From positions 1-5,385 of the forward strand of contig WFSK01000006.1 of assembly GCA_015486095.1 (NCBI GenBank): DNA of 5,385 bases, written 5' to 3'. Source of the DNA: Thermotogae bacterium (GTDB lineage: Bacteria > Thermotogota > Thermotogae > B3-G13). The position numbers and the translations under genes are program-made. The notes below the pieces were generated by a model. That model was given only the letters and a program-made list of their open reading frames with translations, was not told the DNA's origin and ran no database searches. Every line of letters starts with the position of its first letter. The stretch's first letter is position 1. Shown here piece after piece: positions 1-5,229 of the stretch.

Positions 1-146
1 ACTATATGTTTGTTGTATTCCAAAACTCCCCTGGCATCTTTACTATAACCAGATGGAAGGCGCTCTACATCCGTGTCAAGCCCTACGACTAATATCGAAT
101 CGTTCTTTCTTCTCAATTCTCTATATCTATTTTTGAACGTTTTCAA
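1..146 (-). CDS. pyrF: Orotidine 5'-phosphate decarboxylase, N-terminal part (cut by window edge)
   Basis: The last step of UMP synthesis: OMP is decarboxylated to UMP in the cytoplasm. Only the first 48 codons are present. After a TTG start (144-146) the protein begins MKTFKNRYREL and reaches ILVVGLDTDVERLP at about residues 17-30. This is the first beta strand of the OMP decarboxylase barrel with its GLD motif, and the D-x-E-x-LP continuation resembles the longer 'type 2' PyrF proteins. The frame is closed by a stop just upstream, at 165-167, and TTG is the only start codon between that stop and the motif. A purine-rich Shine-Dalgarno (GGGGAAGGG, 153-161) lies six bases before it. The start overlaps the small upstream ORF by 20 bases, so translation is probably coupled. 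Identification rests on one motif and the operon context; type 2 is an inference. Confidence 0.87.
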   Translation of the reverse strand, partial: MKTFKNRYRELRRKNDSILVVGLDTDVERLPSGYSKDARGVLEYNKHI

Positions 147-363
147 ATAACACCCTTCCCCTCTTCAATGCCTCTTTTACAAAGGAATTATCTTTCGCCA
201 CCTCTTCGTCAAAAAAATCCATTGGACTTCCACTCGCCCAGCCATTAGGACATCTCGCGGGTATGTACACGCGGTCGAGAAAAACCCCATCTTTCGGTAG
301 TTTGGCGTCCACCGGCACCTTTTCCCCAATCCCTTCAGCAATCCAGTTATTGAATGTCCCCAC
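127..363 (-). CDS. Small HEPN-like ORF, C-terminal part only, between pyrD and pyrF
   Basis: A 78-residue ORF starting at GTG (361-363). Residues about 29-52 read FLDRVYIPARCPNG, then GSPMDFFDEE, matching the C-terminal signature of small HEPN-domain proteins (LD-x-x-YIP-x-RYP, then G-x-P and an acidic helix start). Those proteins often pair with minimal nucleotidyltransferases (MNT). The usual HEPN length is about 120-140 residues, so the N-terminal helices are missing. The tail NSFVKEALKRGRVLFEN could be the last HEPN helix, but also resembles the C-terminal end of MNT proteins, so a HEPN-MNT deletion fusion is possible. It has no evident Shine-Dalgarno and overlaps pyrD by 17 bases and pyrF by 20. 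No pyrimidine-pathway role can be read from it. It may be a degenerate insertion kept open because it couples pyrD to pyrF translation. The family match is from memory of the motif, without a search. Confidence 0.55.
   Translation of the reverse strand: MGTFNNWIAEGIGEKVPVDAKLPKDGVFLDRVYIPARCPNGWASGSPMDFFDEEVAKDNSFVKEALKRGRVLFENVQK
153..161 (-). promoter_or_regulatory. Ribosome binding site of pyrF
   Basis: GGGGAAGGG lies inside the end of the small upstream ORF, six bases before the TTG at 144-146. It decides the start: no other start codon in the pyrF frame lies between the upstream stop (165-167) and the conserved GLD motif. Confidence 0.55.
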
Positions 364-1270
364 GTTTGGACACCAAATCCCTGATAGAACCGTACTTATG
401 CTCTTTTAAGAACACTTTCACCTCATCGATAACTCTGTAAGGCAGATCGAAATCCACTATCGCACCAAAACCTATACCTACCACATTCGCTCCTGCCATG
501 ATGTATTCTATCACATCCTCTCCATTCATAACGCCACCCGTTCCTATTATAGGAATATCGGGGAATGCTCTTCTAACTTGATATACATTCCATATCCCTA
601 TAGGCTTTATACAGGGACCGCTCATTCCACCTACTCCACGCAACAAGTATGGCCTTCCCGTTTCGATATTCATTCTCATCCCTTGAACGGAATTGATCAA
701 CGTGAGTCCATCTATCCCTCCCTTTATCGCTTCAGAAGCTATCTCTACGACATCCGTCACATCGGAAGATAATTTAGCCATCAGGGGCTTTTTCGGAGAC
801 ATCTTCTTGCATGTTTCACAGACCTTTCTCACCATCGAAGGTGATTTGCCGAAAGATATACCACCATTTTCAACATTTGGACATGACAGATTCAGTTCTA
901 TCACATCTACATATGGAATATCGTTCAAACGTTCTACCATTTGGGCAAACTCCTCGACCGTATCACCACCAACGCTGACTATCTTAACTGTATCTACATC
1001 CTTCAATAACGGTAATTCTTCTTTTATAAAGCACTCGATTCCGTTGTTCTCTAGCCCAATGGAATTCAAGATCCCCCCGTAGATCTCCACCAATCTTGGA
1101 GGAGGGTTCCCTTGCCTTGGCTCCCAAGTTACGGTCTTCGTCGTGAATCCACCCAATTTTGCAAGATCAAAGACCTCTATCGCCTCTTTACCATTACCAG
1201 AAGGACCAGAGGCAAGGACAACGGGATTCTTGAACCTCAATCCGAACAGTTCAACAGCGATATCTACCAC
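347..1270 (-). CDS. pyrD: Dihydroorotate dehydrogenase class 1B, catalytic FMN subunit
   Basis: Oxidises dihydroorotate to orotate with FMN. In class 1B enzymes the electrons pass to NAD through the PyrK subunit. The 307-residue protein has the usual length. It shows ASGPSGNG at 20-27, TTKTVTWEPRQGNPPPR at 43-59, NSIGLENNG at 69-77, and ELNLSCPNVENGG at 125-137 with Cys130, the class 1 catalytic base. Lys166 lies in AKLSSD, TLINSVQG is at 190-197, and the FMN phosphate loop is GTGGVMNG plus GANVVGIGFGA (about 243-270). I chose GTG at 1268-1270 because AAAGAGGTG (1279-1287) precedes it by eight bases and the protein then starts MVDIAVELFGLRFKNP as in the family. An upstream TTG at 1313-1315 would add 15 residues unlike PyrD. 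The start overlaps pyrK by seven bases; the end overlaps the HEPN-like ORF by 17. Confidence 0.96.
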   Translation of the reverse strand: MVDIAVELFGLRFKNPVVLASGPSGNGKEAIEVFDLAKLGGFTTKTVTWEPRQGNPPPRLVEIYGGILNSIGLENNGIECFIKEELPLLKDVDTVKIVSVGGDTVEEFAQMVERLNDIPYVDVIELNLSCPNVENGGISFGKSPSMVRKVCETCKKMSPKKPLMAKLSSDVTDVVEIASEAIKGGIDGLTLINSVQGMRMNIETGRPYLLRGVGGMSGPCIKPIGIWNVYQVRRAFPDIPIIGTGGVMNGEDVIEYIMAGANVVGIGFGAIVDFDLPYRVIDEVKVFLKEHKYGSIRDLVSKRGDIQ

Positions 1271-2013
1271 TCCAGTAACACCTCTTTGACAGAGAACAAC
1301 GGTCCATCTTTGCAAACGTGCTTTATCGAAATTCGATCGCCTTCTTTAACCTTTACCGCGCATCCCTTACACATCCCTACTCCACACACCATCATTTCCT
1401 CAAGAGAAACGTAAGCCTCGAGTGAATTCATCTCCGCTATACGAAGCATTGTCTGGAGAACCACTTTAGGTCCACATCCTATTAAAACTGCATCTGGTGG
1501 AAAAGAGTAATCCTCTATTAGATCTACAACCGTTTTGTAATCCGAAGAACCATCCTCAACTGCCCATTCGTATCGGCACCCTTTGACTTCATCGAAGAAT
1601 TCTCGAGTATCCTTCTTGTCCACACCTATGAAAAAGATGATGTTCTCTTTCCGAGGGCAGTGCTCAGCATAGAAATGAAGAGGAGCATACCCACTCCCTC
1701 CTCCTATCAAATACGTCATCCTATCCGAGAATTCAGGATATGGATTCCCAAGCGGTCCTTTGAACCTTATTTCACCTCCTATCTTCAATTTGCTCAATTT
1801 TCTCGTGGCCTTACCCCGAATCTTCATCAATACAGTAAAGGAAATGTTATCCCGATCGTAGATACTGAATGGCCGGGGAAGGATGGGCTCTTCCCAATCC
1901 CCTTTCAACATGACGAATTGCCCAGGTTTGACATCGATATTTGCACCTATTTTCAATTTCACATAATTACTCCGTAGATCTACCTGTATATCGAGTAATT
2001 TACCTCGCCTCAA
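1264..2013 (-). CDS. pyrK: Dihydroorotate dehydrogenase electron transfer subunit (FAD and 2Fe-2S)
   Basis: Partner of class 1B PyrD; it carries electrons from FMN through a [2Fe-2S] cluster and FAD to NAD. The 249-residue protein has the ferredoxin-reductase order. An N-terminal flavin barrel carries RPFS at 47-50, contacting FAD. The nucleotide-binding domain has GGGSGYAP at 104-111 and GCGP at 179-182. The C-terminal cluster ligands are Cys210, Cys215, Cys218 and Cys234 (C-x4-C-x2-C-x15-C). The glycine loop reads GGGSGYAP where GGGIGVAP is more usual, a mild variation. The start is uncertain. TTG at 2011-2013 has GAGAAGGG nine bases upstream, while in-frame TTG at 2020-2022 adds three residues but sits directly against that motif. 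The overlap with pyrC is 14 or 23 bases. The seven-base overlap with pyrD suits balanced synthesis of the two subunits. Confidence 0.95.
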   Translation of the reverse strand: MRRGKLLDIQVDLRSNYVKLKIGANIDVKPGQFVMLKGDWEEPILPRPFSIYDRDNISFTVLMKIRGKATRKLSKLKIGGEIRFKGPLGNPYPEFSDRMTYLIGGGSGYAPLHFYAEHCPRKENIIFFIGVDKKDTREFFDEVKGCRYEWAVEDGSSDYKTVVDLIEDYSFPPDAVLIGCGPKVVLQTMLRIAEMNSLEAYVSLEEMMVCGVGMCKGCAVKVKEGDRISIKHVCKDGPLFSVKEVLLEW

Positions 2014-3313
2014 TCTCCTCAACCCTTCTCATCATGCCTTCCTCTGCATCATACACTATCTCACCATTCTTCAGTGTTGCGATAACTTTGCCTTTTATTT
2101 CCTTACCTATGAAAGGTGTATTTTTGCCTTTGGAATAGAGTATTTCTGGGAGGCATTCCCAAGTTTGCGTGGGATCGAAGATGACCAAGTCTCCGAGGTT
2201 TCTCTCCTTTATGTCTCCCTTATCCTCGAGACGATAAAGTCGGGCAGGTACGAATGTCGCAGCTTCCACCAACTTCCTCATCCCTATTCCAGAGCGCCGG
2301 TGAACTTCGAATAACATATTCGAGAACAGATCCAGACCCGATATCCCAAAAGGCGCTCGTTGGAACTCTACTTCCTTCTCATGGGGAGCATAAGGAGCGT
2401 GATCCGTAACTAGGATATCTATCGTACCGTCCTCGATGGCTTCGTAAAGTACATCCTGATCTTTTCTCGTTGGTAGGGGAGGATTTACCTTCTTATTCGT
2501 ATCGTAATCGAAGAGGTCCTCATCAGTAAAAAGAAGATGATTGAGTGTAACTTCGCAGGTGACTGGAATACCATCTCGTTTTGCCTGCTTTACAAGGGAG
2601 ACAGAACGCTTTGTGGAGACATGTGCTATATGCAGACGCTCACCTGTTAGGTAAGATAACTCTATATCTCGGGCTACCATTATGGATTCCGCCACATCTG
2701 GTATAGGGTAAATACCAAAATATGTTGAAAACCAACCTTCTCGCATATGTCCACCATTGGAGAGCTCAGTAACTTCACAATGTGAAATAACAGGTAAATC
2801 AATGCTCTTGGCATATTCCATCGCTCTTCTCATAATATGAGAATTTGTAACAGGGGAACCATCATCAGAAAAAGCAACGACCCCAGCCATTTTCATCTCT
2901 CCCATATTGGCAAGCTCTTTACCCTCTCTCCTTTTGGTTATTGCTCCTATGACCAACAGATCCGCGAGATGAAGATCTTTACTCTTACCTAAAAGAAAAG
3001 AAACATTAGCCTTATTATCAATGGCAGGAAGGGTATTGGGCATACAGGCGAGGGTAGTAACCCCGCCATGAAGAGCAGCTTTCAGGCCGGTATCAAGTGT
3101 CTCCCGATATTCGAAGCCCGGTTCTCGCAAATGGGTGTGCATATCTATGAATCCAGGGAATACAAAACAACCAGATGCATCTATTTCCCTATAACCGTTA
3201 TCGTTATCAATGTCTTTCGCTACCTTCTCTATCCTTCCATCCGAGATAAGGACATCGTATTTACCAACATATGAGTGAGAAATCAAATCTCCACCCTTAA
3301 TCAGTACCTTCAA
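2000..3313 (-). CDS. pyrC: Dihydroorotase, class I
   Basis: Cyclises carbamoyl aspartate to dihydroorotate; a zinc amidohydrolase. The 437 residues match the class I bacterial length (about 420-430) with a short extra C-terminus. Metal and catalytic residues are visible. His59 and His61 lie in FIDMHTHLREPG, and Asp151 in FSDDG takes the place of the carboxylated lysine of other amidohydrolases, as in the Aquifex/Bacillus-type class I enzymes. His178 is in ISHCE, His231 in HIAHVST, and catalytic Asp304 in LVTDHAPY. Substrate contacts include Asn93 in CMPNTLP and the NPPLP stretch at 277-281. The open frame extends 30 codons further into pyrB, but the start is TTG at 3311-3313: GGAGG (3322-3326) lies eight bases upstream and the protein then begins MKVLIKGG. 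The overlap with pyrB is 17 bases, so coupling is likely. Confidence 0.96.
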   Translation of the reverse strand: MKVLIKGGDLISHSYVGKYDVLISDGRIEKVAKDIDNDNGYREIDASGCFVFPGFIDMHTHLREPGFEYRETLDTGLKAALHGGVTTLACMPNTLPAIDNKANVSFLLGKSKDLHLADLLVIGAITKRREGKELANMGEMKMAGVVAFSDDGSPVTNSHIMRRAMEYAKSIDLPVISHCEVTELSNGGHMREGWFSTYFGIYPIPDVAESIMVARDIELSYLTGERLHIAHVSTKRSVSLVKQAKRDGIPVTCEVTLNHLLFTDEDLFDYDTNKKVNPPLPTRKDQDVLYEAIEDGTIDILVTDHAPYAPHEKEVEFQRAPFGISGLDLFSNMLFEVHRRSGIGMRKLVEAATFVPARLYRLEDKGDIKERNLGDLVIFDPTQTWECLPEILYSKGKNTPFIGKEIKGKVIATLKNGEIVYDAEEGMMRRVEEIEAR

Positions 3314-4235
3314 TCTGAACACCTCCAAGCAAAAGGTATAACAAAGCCATTCTGGTAACGACACCATTGGTAACTTGTTCAGGTATAACCGAGTACGTGG
3401 CATCCGCAGTATAACTATCCAGTTCTACACCCCGATTGATCGGTCCCGGATGCATCAAAATGGCATCTGGTTTTGCATGTTTCATACGTTCTGGCGTTAT
3501 ACCGAACATTTCATTATATTCCCGTAAAGAAGGAAATAGACCCGAAGATTGCCTCTCTAGCTGCATTCTTAAACCCATGACAACGTCGGCGTTCTCAATG
3601 GCTTCTTCTGGTTTCTTTGCCACAGTAACACCATAATTCTCGACATCTTTTGGCAACAACGTGTAAGGCGCACAGATCGAGATTTCGGAACCAAGTATAC
3701 GAAACATCTTCATATCTGAACGGGCTACACGGCTATGGTATATGTCTCCTATTATCGCTATCTTAACGTTCGTGAAGTCTTTCTTCTTTTCCCACACCGT
3801 ATATCCATCCAATATGGCTTGGGTTGGATGTGCATGGATGCCATCACCAGCATTTATCACCACGGCATTTGTATAACGTTTGAGCATAACAGGAGCCCCA
3901 GGCTCAGAGTGCCGTATAACGTATAAGTCTATACCCATCGCCGAGAGAGTCAATATGGTATCCTTAAAGGATTCTCCCTTTTTAAGACTACTCGTTGATG
4001 CAGTGAAATTCGTTACATCCGCGCTCAACGTTTTTTCTGCAATTTCAAATGATATCCGTGTTCTCGTACTCGGCTCGAAGAAGAGATTGCATACTCTCTT
4101 TCCCCTTAAAGCAGGAACTTTCTTTATCGGCCTTGAGAGGATCTCCTTGAAACTCTCGGCTGTTTGGAATATTCGAAGAAGCTCTTCCTTATTAAAGCAA
4201 TCCACATCTATTACATCTCTGCCTTTGAACATCAT
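3297..4235 (-). CDS. pyrB: Aspartate carbamoyltransferase catalytic chain
   Basis: Condenses carbamoyl phosphate with aspartate, the first committed pyrimidine step. The 312 residues are the normal length. The carbamoyl phosphate domain has FEPSTRTRISFE at 53-64 (STRTR 56-60), the SSLKKGES loop at 82-89, RHS at 108-110 and HPTQ at 136-139. The aspartate domain has RMQLER at 223-228 and HPGPINRG at 262-269. All key residues for both substrates appear intact. No regulatory pyrI-type chain follows; pyrC comes directly. The start is either ATG at 4233-4235, giving a one-base overlap with the pyrR stop (TAATG), or the next ATG at 4230-4232. The second is better spaced (six bases rather than three) from the GAGAGGGG at 4239-4246. 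On the starts chosen here it is the only gene of the operon that uses ATG. Confidence 0.97.
   Translation of the reverse strand: MMFKGRDVIDVDCFNKEELLRIFQTAESFKEILSRPIKKVPALRGKRVCNLFFEPSTRTRISFEIAEKTLSADVTNFTASTSSLKKGESFKDTILTLSAMGIDLYVIRHSEPGAPVMLKRYTNAVVINAGDGIHAHPTQAILDGYTVWEKKKDFTNVKIAIIGDIYHSRVARSDMKMFRILGSEISICAPYTLLPKDVENYGVTVAKKPEEAIENADVVMGLRMQLERQSSGLFPSLREYNEMFGITPERMKHAKPDAILMHPGPINRGVELDSYTADATYSVIPEQVTNGVVTRMALLYLLLGGVQIEGTD
3322..3326 (-). promoter_or_regulatory. Ribosome binding site that fixes the pyrC start
   Basis: GGAGG inside the last codons of pyrB, eight bases before the TTG at 3311-3313. It argues for this start over the longer open frame reaching back to 3403, whose added residues do not resemble dihydroorotase. 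Confidence 0.7.
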
Positions 4236-4765
4236 TATCCCCTCTCTTCTATGTAGACCCCATCTTCTCCATCATACTCTTTCACTTTGACGAGTAGCCA
4301 TTCTTTCAGTGTTGTAGGAATCCTCTTACCCAGGAAATTAGGTTCTATTGGTAATTCTCTATGCCCTCTATCCAGGAGGGTTAACAACCAGACACACCTC
4401 GGCCGACCGAAGTCCATGATCTCATCGAGAGCGGCCCGGGCAGTTCTACCAGTGAATATTACATCGTCTACCAATATTATTCGCTTCTCATTGATATCGA
4501 ATGGGATCTCGGTTTCTTTCACCACCGCCCTTCCCATCTTCAGAGCAGTATCATCCCGATATAACGTTATATCCAGCTTTCCTATCGGTACATCCACTCC
4601 TTCCACATCCCTTATCAACCTCTTCAGGCGCTCGGCAATATAGACGCCTCTCGTCTGAATTCCCAACAGCGCAAGGTCTCCTGCACCACTGGATCTTTCC
4701 AATACTTCACTACAGAGACGCCTCAACATACGTGAGATCTCCTCTTCATCCATGATCTTCTTCAA
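4235..4765 (-). CDS. pyrR: PyrR: pyrimidine operon regulator / uracil phosphoribosyltransferase
   Basis: PyrR proteins bind pyr leader mRNA when UMP or UTP is abundant and promote termination; many also convert uracil and PRPP to UMP. The 176 residues match the family. GIQTRGVYIAERL is at 35-47, the PRPP loop IILVDDVIFTGRT at 96-108, and two PyrR-typical stretches follow: LDRGHRELPI at 131-140 and GKRIPTTLKE at 146-155. I prefer the TTG at 4763-4765, since AGGGGGTGAT (4770-4779) lies at ideal distance and the protein then begins MKKIMDEEEISR. The in-frame ATG (4769-4771) and GTG (4772-4774) lie within that Shine-Dalgarno. It heads the operon just after a terminator-like hairpin, where a PyrR-controlled attenuator would be expected. 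I could not find a convincing classical PyrR-binding loop in the leader. Confidence 0.95.
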   Translation of the reverse strand: MKKIMDEEEISRMLRRLCSEVLERSSGAGDLALLGIQTRGVYIAERLKRLIRDVEGVDVPIGKLDITLYRDDTALKMGRAVVKETEIPFDINEKRIILVDDVIFTGRTARAALDEIMDFGRPRCVWLLTLLDRGHRELPIEPNFLGKRIPTTLKEWLLVKVKEYDGEDGVYIEERG

Positions 4766-4871
4766 TAACATCACCCCCTATATAAAAAAATTCACCTCTT
4801 AAGAGGTGAATTCTCTCTATTTGTTTTTTTATTGAACACAGTTGTACTTTCGCTTTACCAAAACCTTGCAT
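4746..4871 (-). CDS. Candidate 41-residue leader peptide spanning the attenuator
   Basis: AGGAGG (4875-4880) is followed by ATG at 4869-4871 and 41 open codons ending in TGA at 4746-4748, about 20 bases inside pyrR in another frame. The peptide starts MQGFGKAKVQLCSIKK and ends GGDVIEEDHG; it resembles no family I know. The AGGAGG-ATG gap is three bases, tight but workable, and the overlapping GAGG one step upstream gives six. The ORF crosses the whole hairpin and T-run, so a translating ribosome would stop the hairpin forming. This is the geometry of PyrL, the 44-residue leader of E. coli pyrBI. It has no run of repeated regulatory codons, which is also expected if polymerase-ribosome coupling rather than codon stalling is the sensor. 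It could be a chance ORF. Confidence 0.45.
   Translation of the reverse strand: MQGFGKAKVQLCSIKKQIERIHLLRGEFFYIGGDVIEEDHG
4770..4779 (-). promoter_or_regulatory. Ribosome binding site of pyrR, overlapping alternative start codons
   Basis: AGGGGGTGAT is close to the full 16S complement and lies at good distance for the TTG at 4763-4765. It begins only ten bases from the end of the upstream hairpin, and its GGGGGTGA can pair with TCACCTCT in the hairpin's 5' arm (eight pairs, two of them G-U). Sequestration of this site is therefore possible. Confidence 0.65.
4784..4812 (-). terminator. Intrinsic terminator / probable attenuator ahead of pyrR
   Basis: 4789-4812 is a perfect 24-base palindrome (arms AATTCACCTCTT and AAGAGGTGAATT). 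On the minus strand it runs into seven T (4784-4790), the form of a rho-independent terminator. Folded with a small TTAA loop it gives a ten-pair stem. On the plus strand the hairpin is followed by CTCTCTATTTG before any long T-run, so the minus direction is favoured. It lies between tRNA-Val and pyrR, 24 bases before the chosen pyrR start, with no room for a promoter in between. It may simply end the tRNA transcript, but any upstream-initiated pyr mRNA must pass it, so its position implies attenuation. Which signal opens it is not shown by the sequence. Confidence 0.8.
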
Positions 4872-4886
4872 TTTCCTCCTCATCAG

Positions 4887-4958
4887 TGGGTGCGGCAGGG
4901 ATTGAACCTGCGACCTCTTCCGCGTGAAGGAAGCGTTCTCCCTCTGAACTACGCACCC
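4887..4958 (-). tRNA. tRNA-Val (anticodon CAC)
   Basis: A complete 72-base cloverleaf. The acceptor arms GGGTGCG and CGCACCC pair fully. The D arm is GTTC/GAAC, the anticodon stem CTTCC/GGAAG with loop TTCACGC (anticodon CAC, reading GUG valine codons), the variable region AGGTC, and the T arm GCAGG/CCTGC with loop TTCAATC. The discriminator is A. CCA is not encoded (ACTG follows), so it must be added after processing. A strong promoter lies upstream and the pyr leader begins immediately downstream. The AGGAGG of the leader ORF starts six bases past the discriminator, so tRNA 3' processing would leave a pyr mRNA with a very short 5' end. Confidence 0.95.
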
Positions 4959-4995
4959 AAATAAGCACGTTAACTCTCTTCGAAGTCATCGATCT

Positions 4996-5024
4996 ATTCT
5001 ATTCTACTACGGATCAAAAGTCAA
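4996..5024 (-). promoter_or_regulatory. Sigma-70-type promoter for tRNA-Val and probably the pyr operon
   Basis: On the minus strand, TTGACT (5019-5024) and TAGAAT (4996-5001) are separated by exactly 17 bases; each is one base from consensus. Transcription would begin near 4988-4990, about 30 bases before the tRNA 5' end. No comparably good promoter lies between the tRNA and pyrR. The best there is TTGGTA, 19 bases, TTCAAT (around 4831-4861). So this promoter probably also supplies the pyr mRNA through the hairpin at 4784-4812. Its -35 box lies seven bases from the structured repeat that ends at 5031. Confidence 0.72.
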
Positions 5025-5030
5025 GTGTTC

Positions 5031-5229
5031 GGTAGAAGGGATATCTCGATGTGCATCGTTGATGTGAACGAACACGTTGCTCGCTTCTGTCGGTAGCATA
5101 TTGGTCAGCATCGAGCATTCTTCCATAAATGCCGATGCACTCAAAACATCCTGTTTCTCGCCAATATGCTACCTTCCTCCAGCTTCGTAACCGTTCACAA
5201 CACTCGTACATCGAGATATCCTTCCTACC
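5031..5229 (-). repeat. Structured element, copy 1 (complete): nested stems around conserved loops
   Basis: A roughly 200-base unit with nested inverted repeats. The outer stem pairs 5031-5051 with 5209-5229 (19 of 21 positions Watson-Crick). The middle stem pairs 5092-5104 with 5161-5173 (13 of 13). An inner hairpin pairs 5108-5113 with 5133-5138 and 5115-5119 with 5128-5132, with one bulged A. A small hairpin at 5143-5157 reads, on the minus strand, GAAAC, AGGAT loop, GTTTT. Compared with the next copy, loops are shared (GTGCATCGTTG 5051-5061, GTTGCTCG 5076-5083, TCCTGTTTCTC 5149-5159, TTCACAAC 5194-5201) while stems differ with matching changes in both arms. Strand is given as minus from two G-U pairs and is uncertain. 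A 65-codon open frame across it (5014-5211) is not protein-like. It may be a structured RNA or a palindromic DNA repeat; I do not recognise the family. Confidence 0.7.

Noticed and set aside
1271..1315. Extended N-terminus of PyrD from TTG at 1313-1315
   Set aside because: The added 15 residues are simply another frame of the pyrK end; GTG at 1268-1270 has a good ribosome site and gives the family-typical start.
3314..3403. Extended N-terminus of PyrC within pyrB
   Set aside because: The extra 30 residues do not resemble dihydroorotase, and a well-placed GGAGG supports the TTG at 3311-3313.
578..4755. Plus-strand open frames opposite the pyr genes
   Set aside because: All lie antisense to well-supported genes, show no family motifs and have no plausible ribosome sites.
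4831..4861. Second promoter between tRNA-Val and pyrR (TTGGTA, 19, TTCAAT)
   Set aside because: Both boxes are weak and the spacing is long. It cannot be excluded but is far poorer than the promoter at 4996-5024.
4934..4950. PyrR-binding-loop-like sequence (GUUCAGAGGGAGAAC) in the leader
   Set aside because: It is the D arm of tRNA-Val, where this sequence is normal. The similarity to the PyrR consensus is probably chance.
5014..5211. 65-codon minus-strand open frame
   Set aside because: It runs across the stems of the structured element and the -35 box, has a composition rich in Arg and Cys, and is not open in the second copy in a matching way. The stem pattern explains the sequence better.
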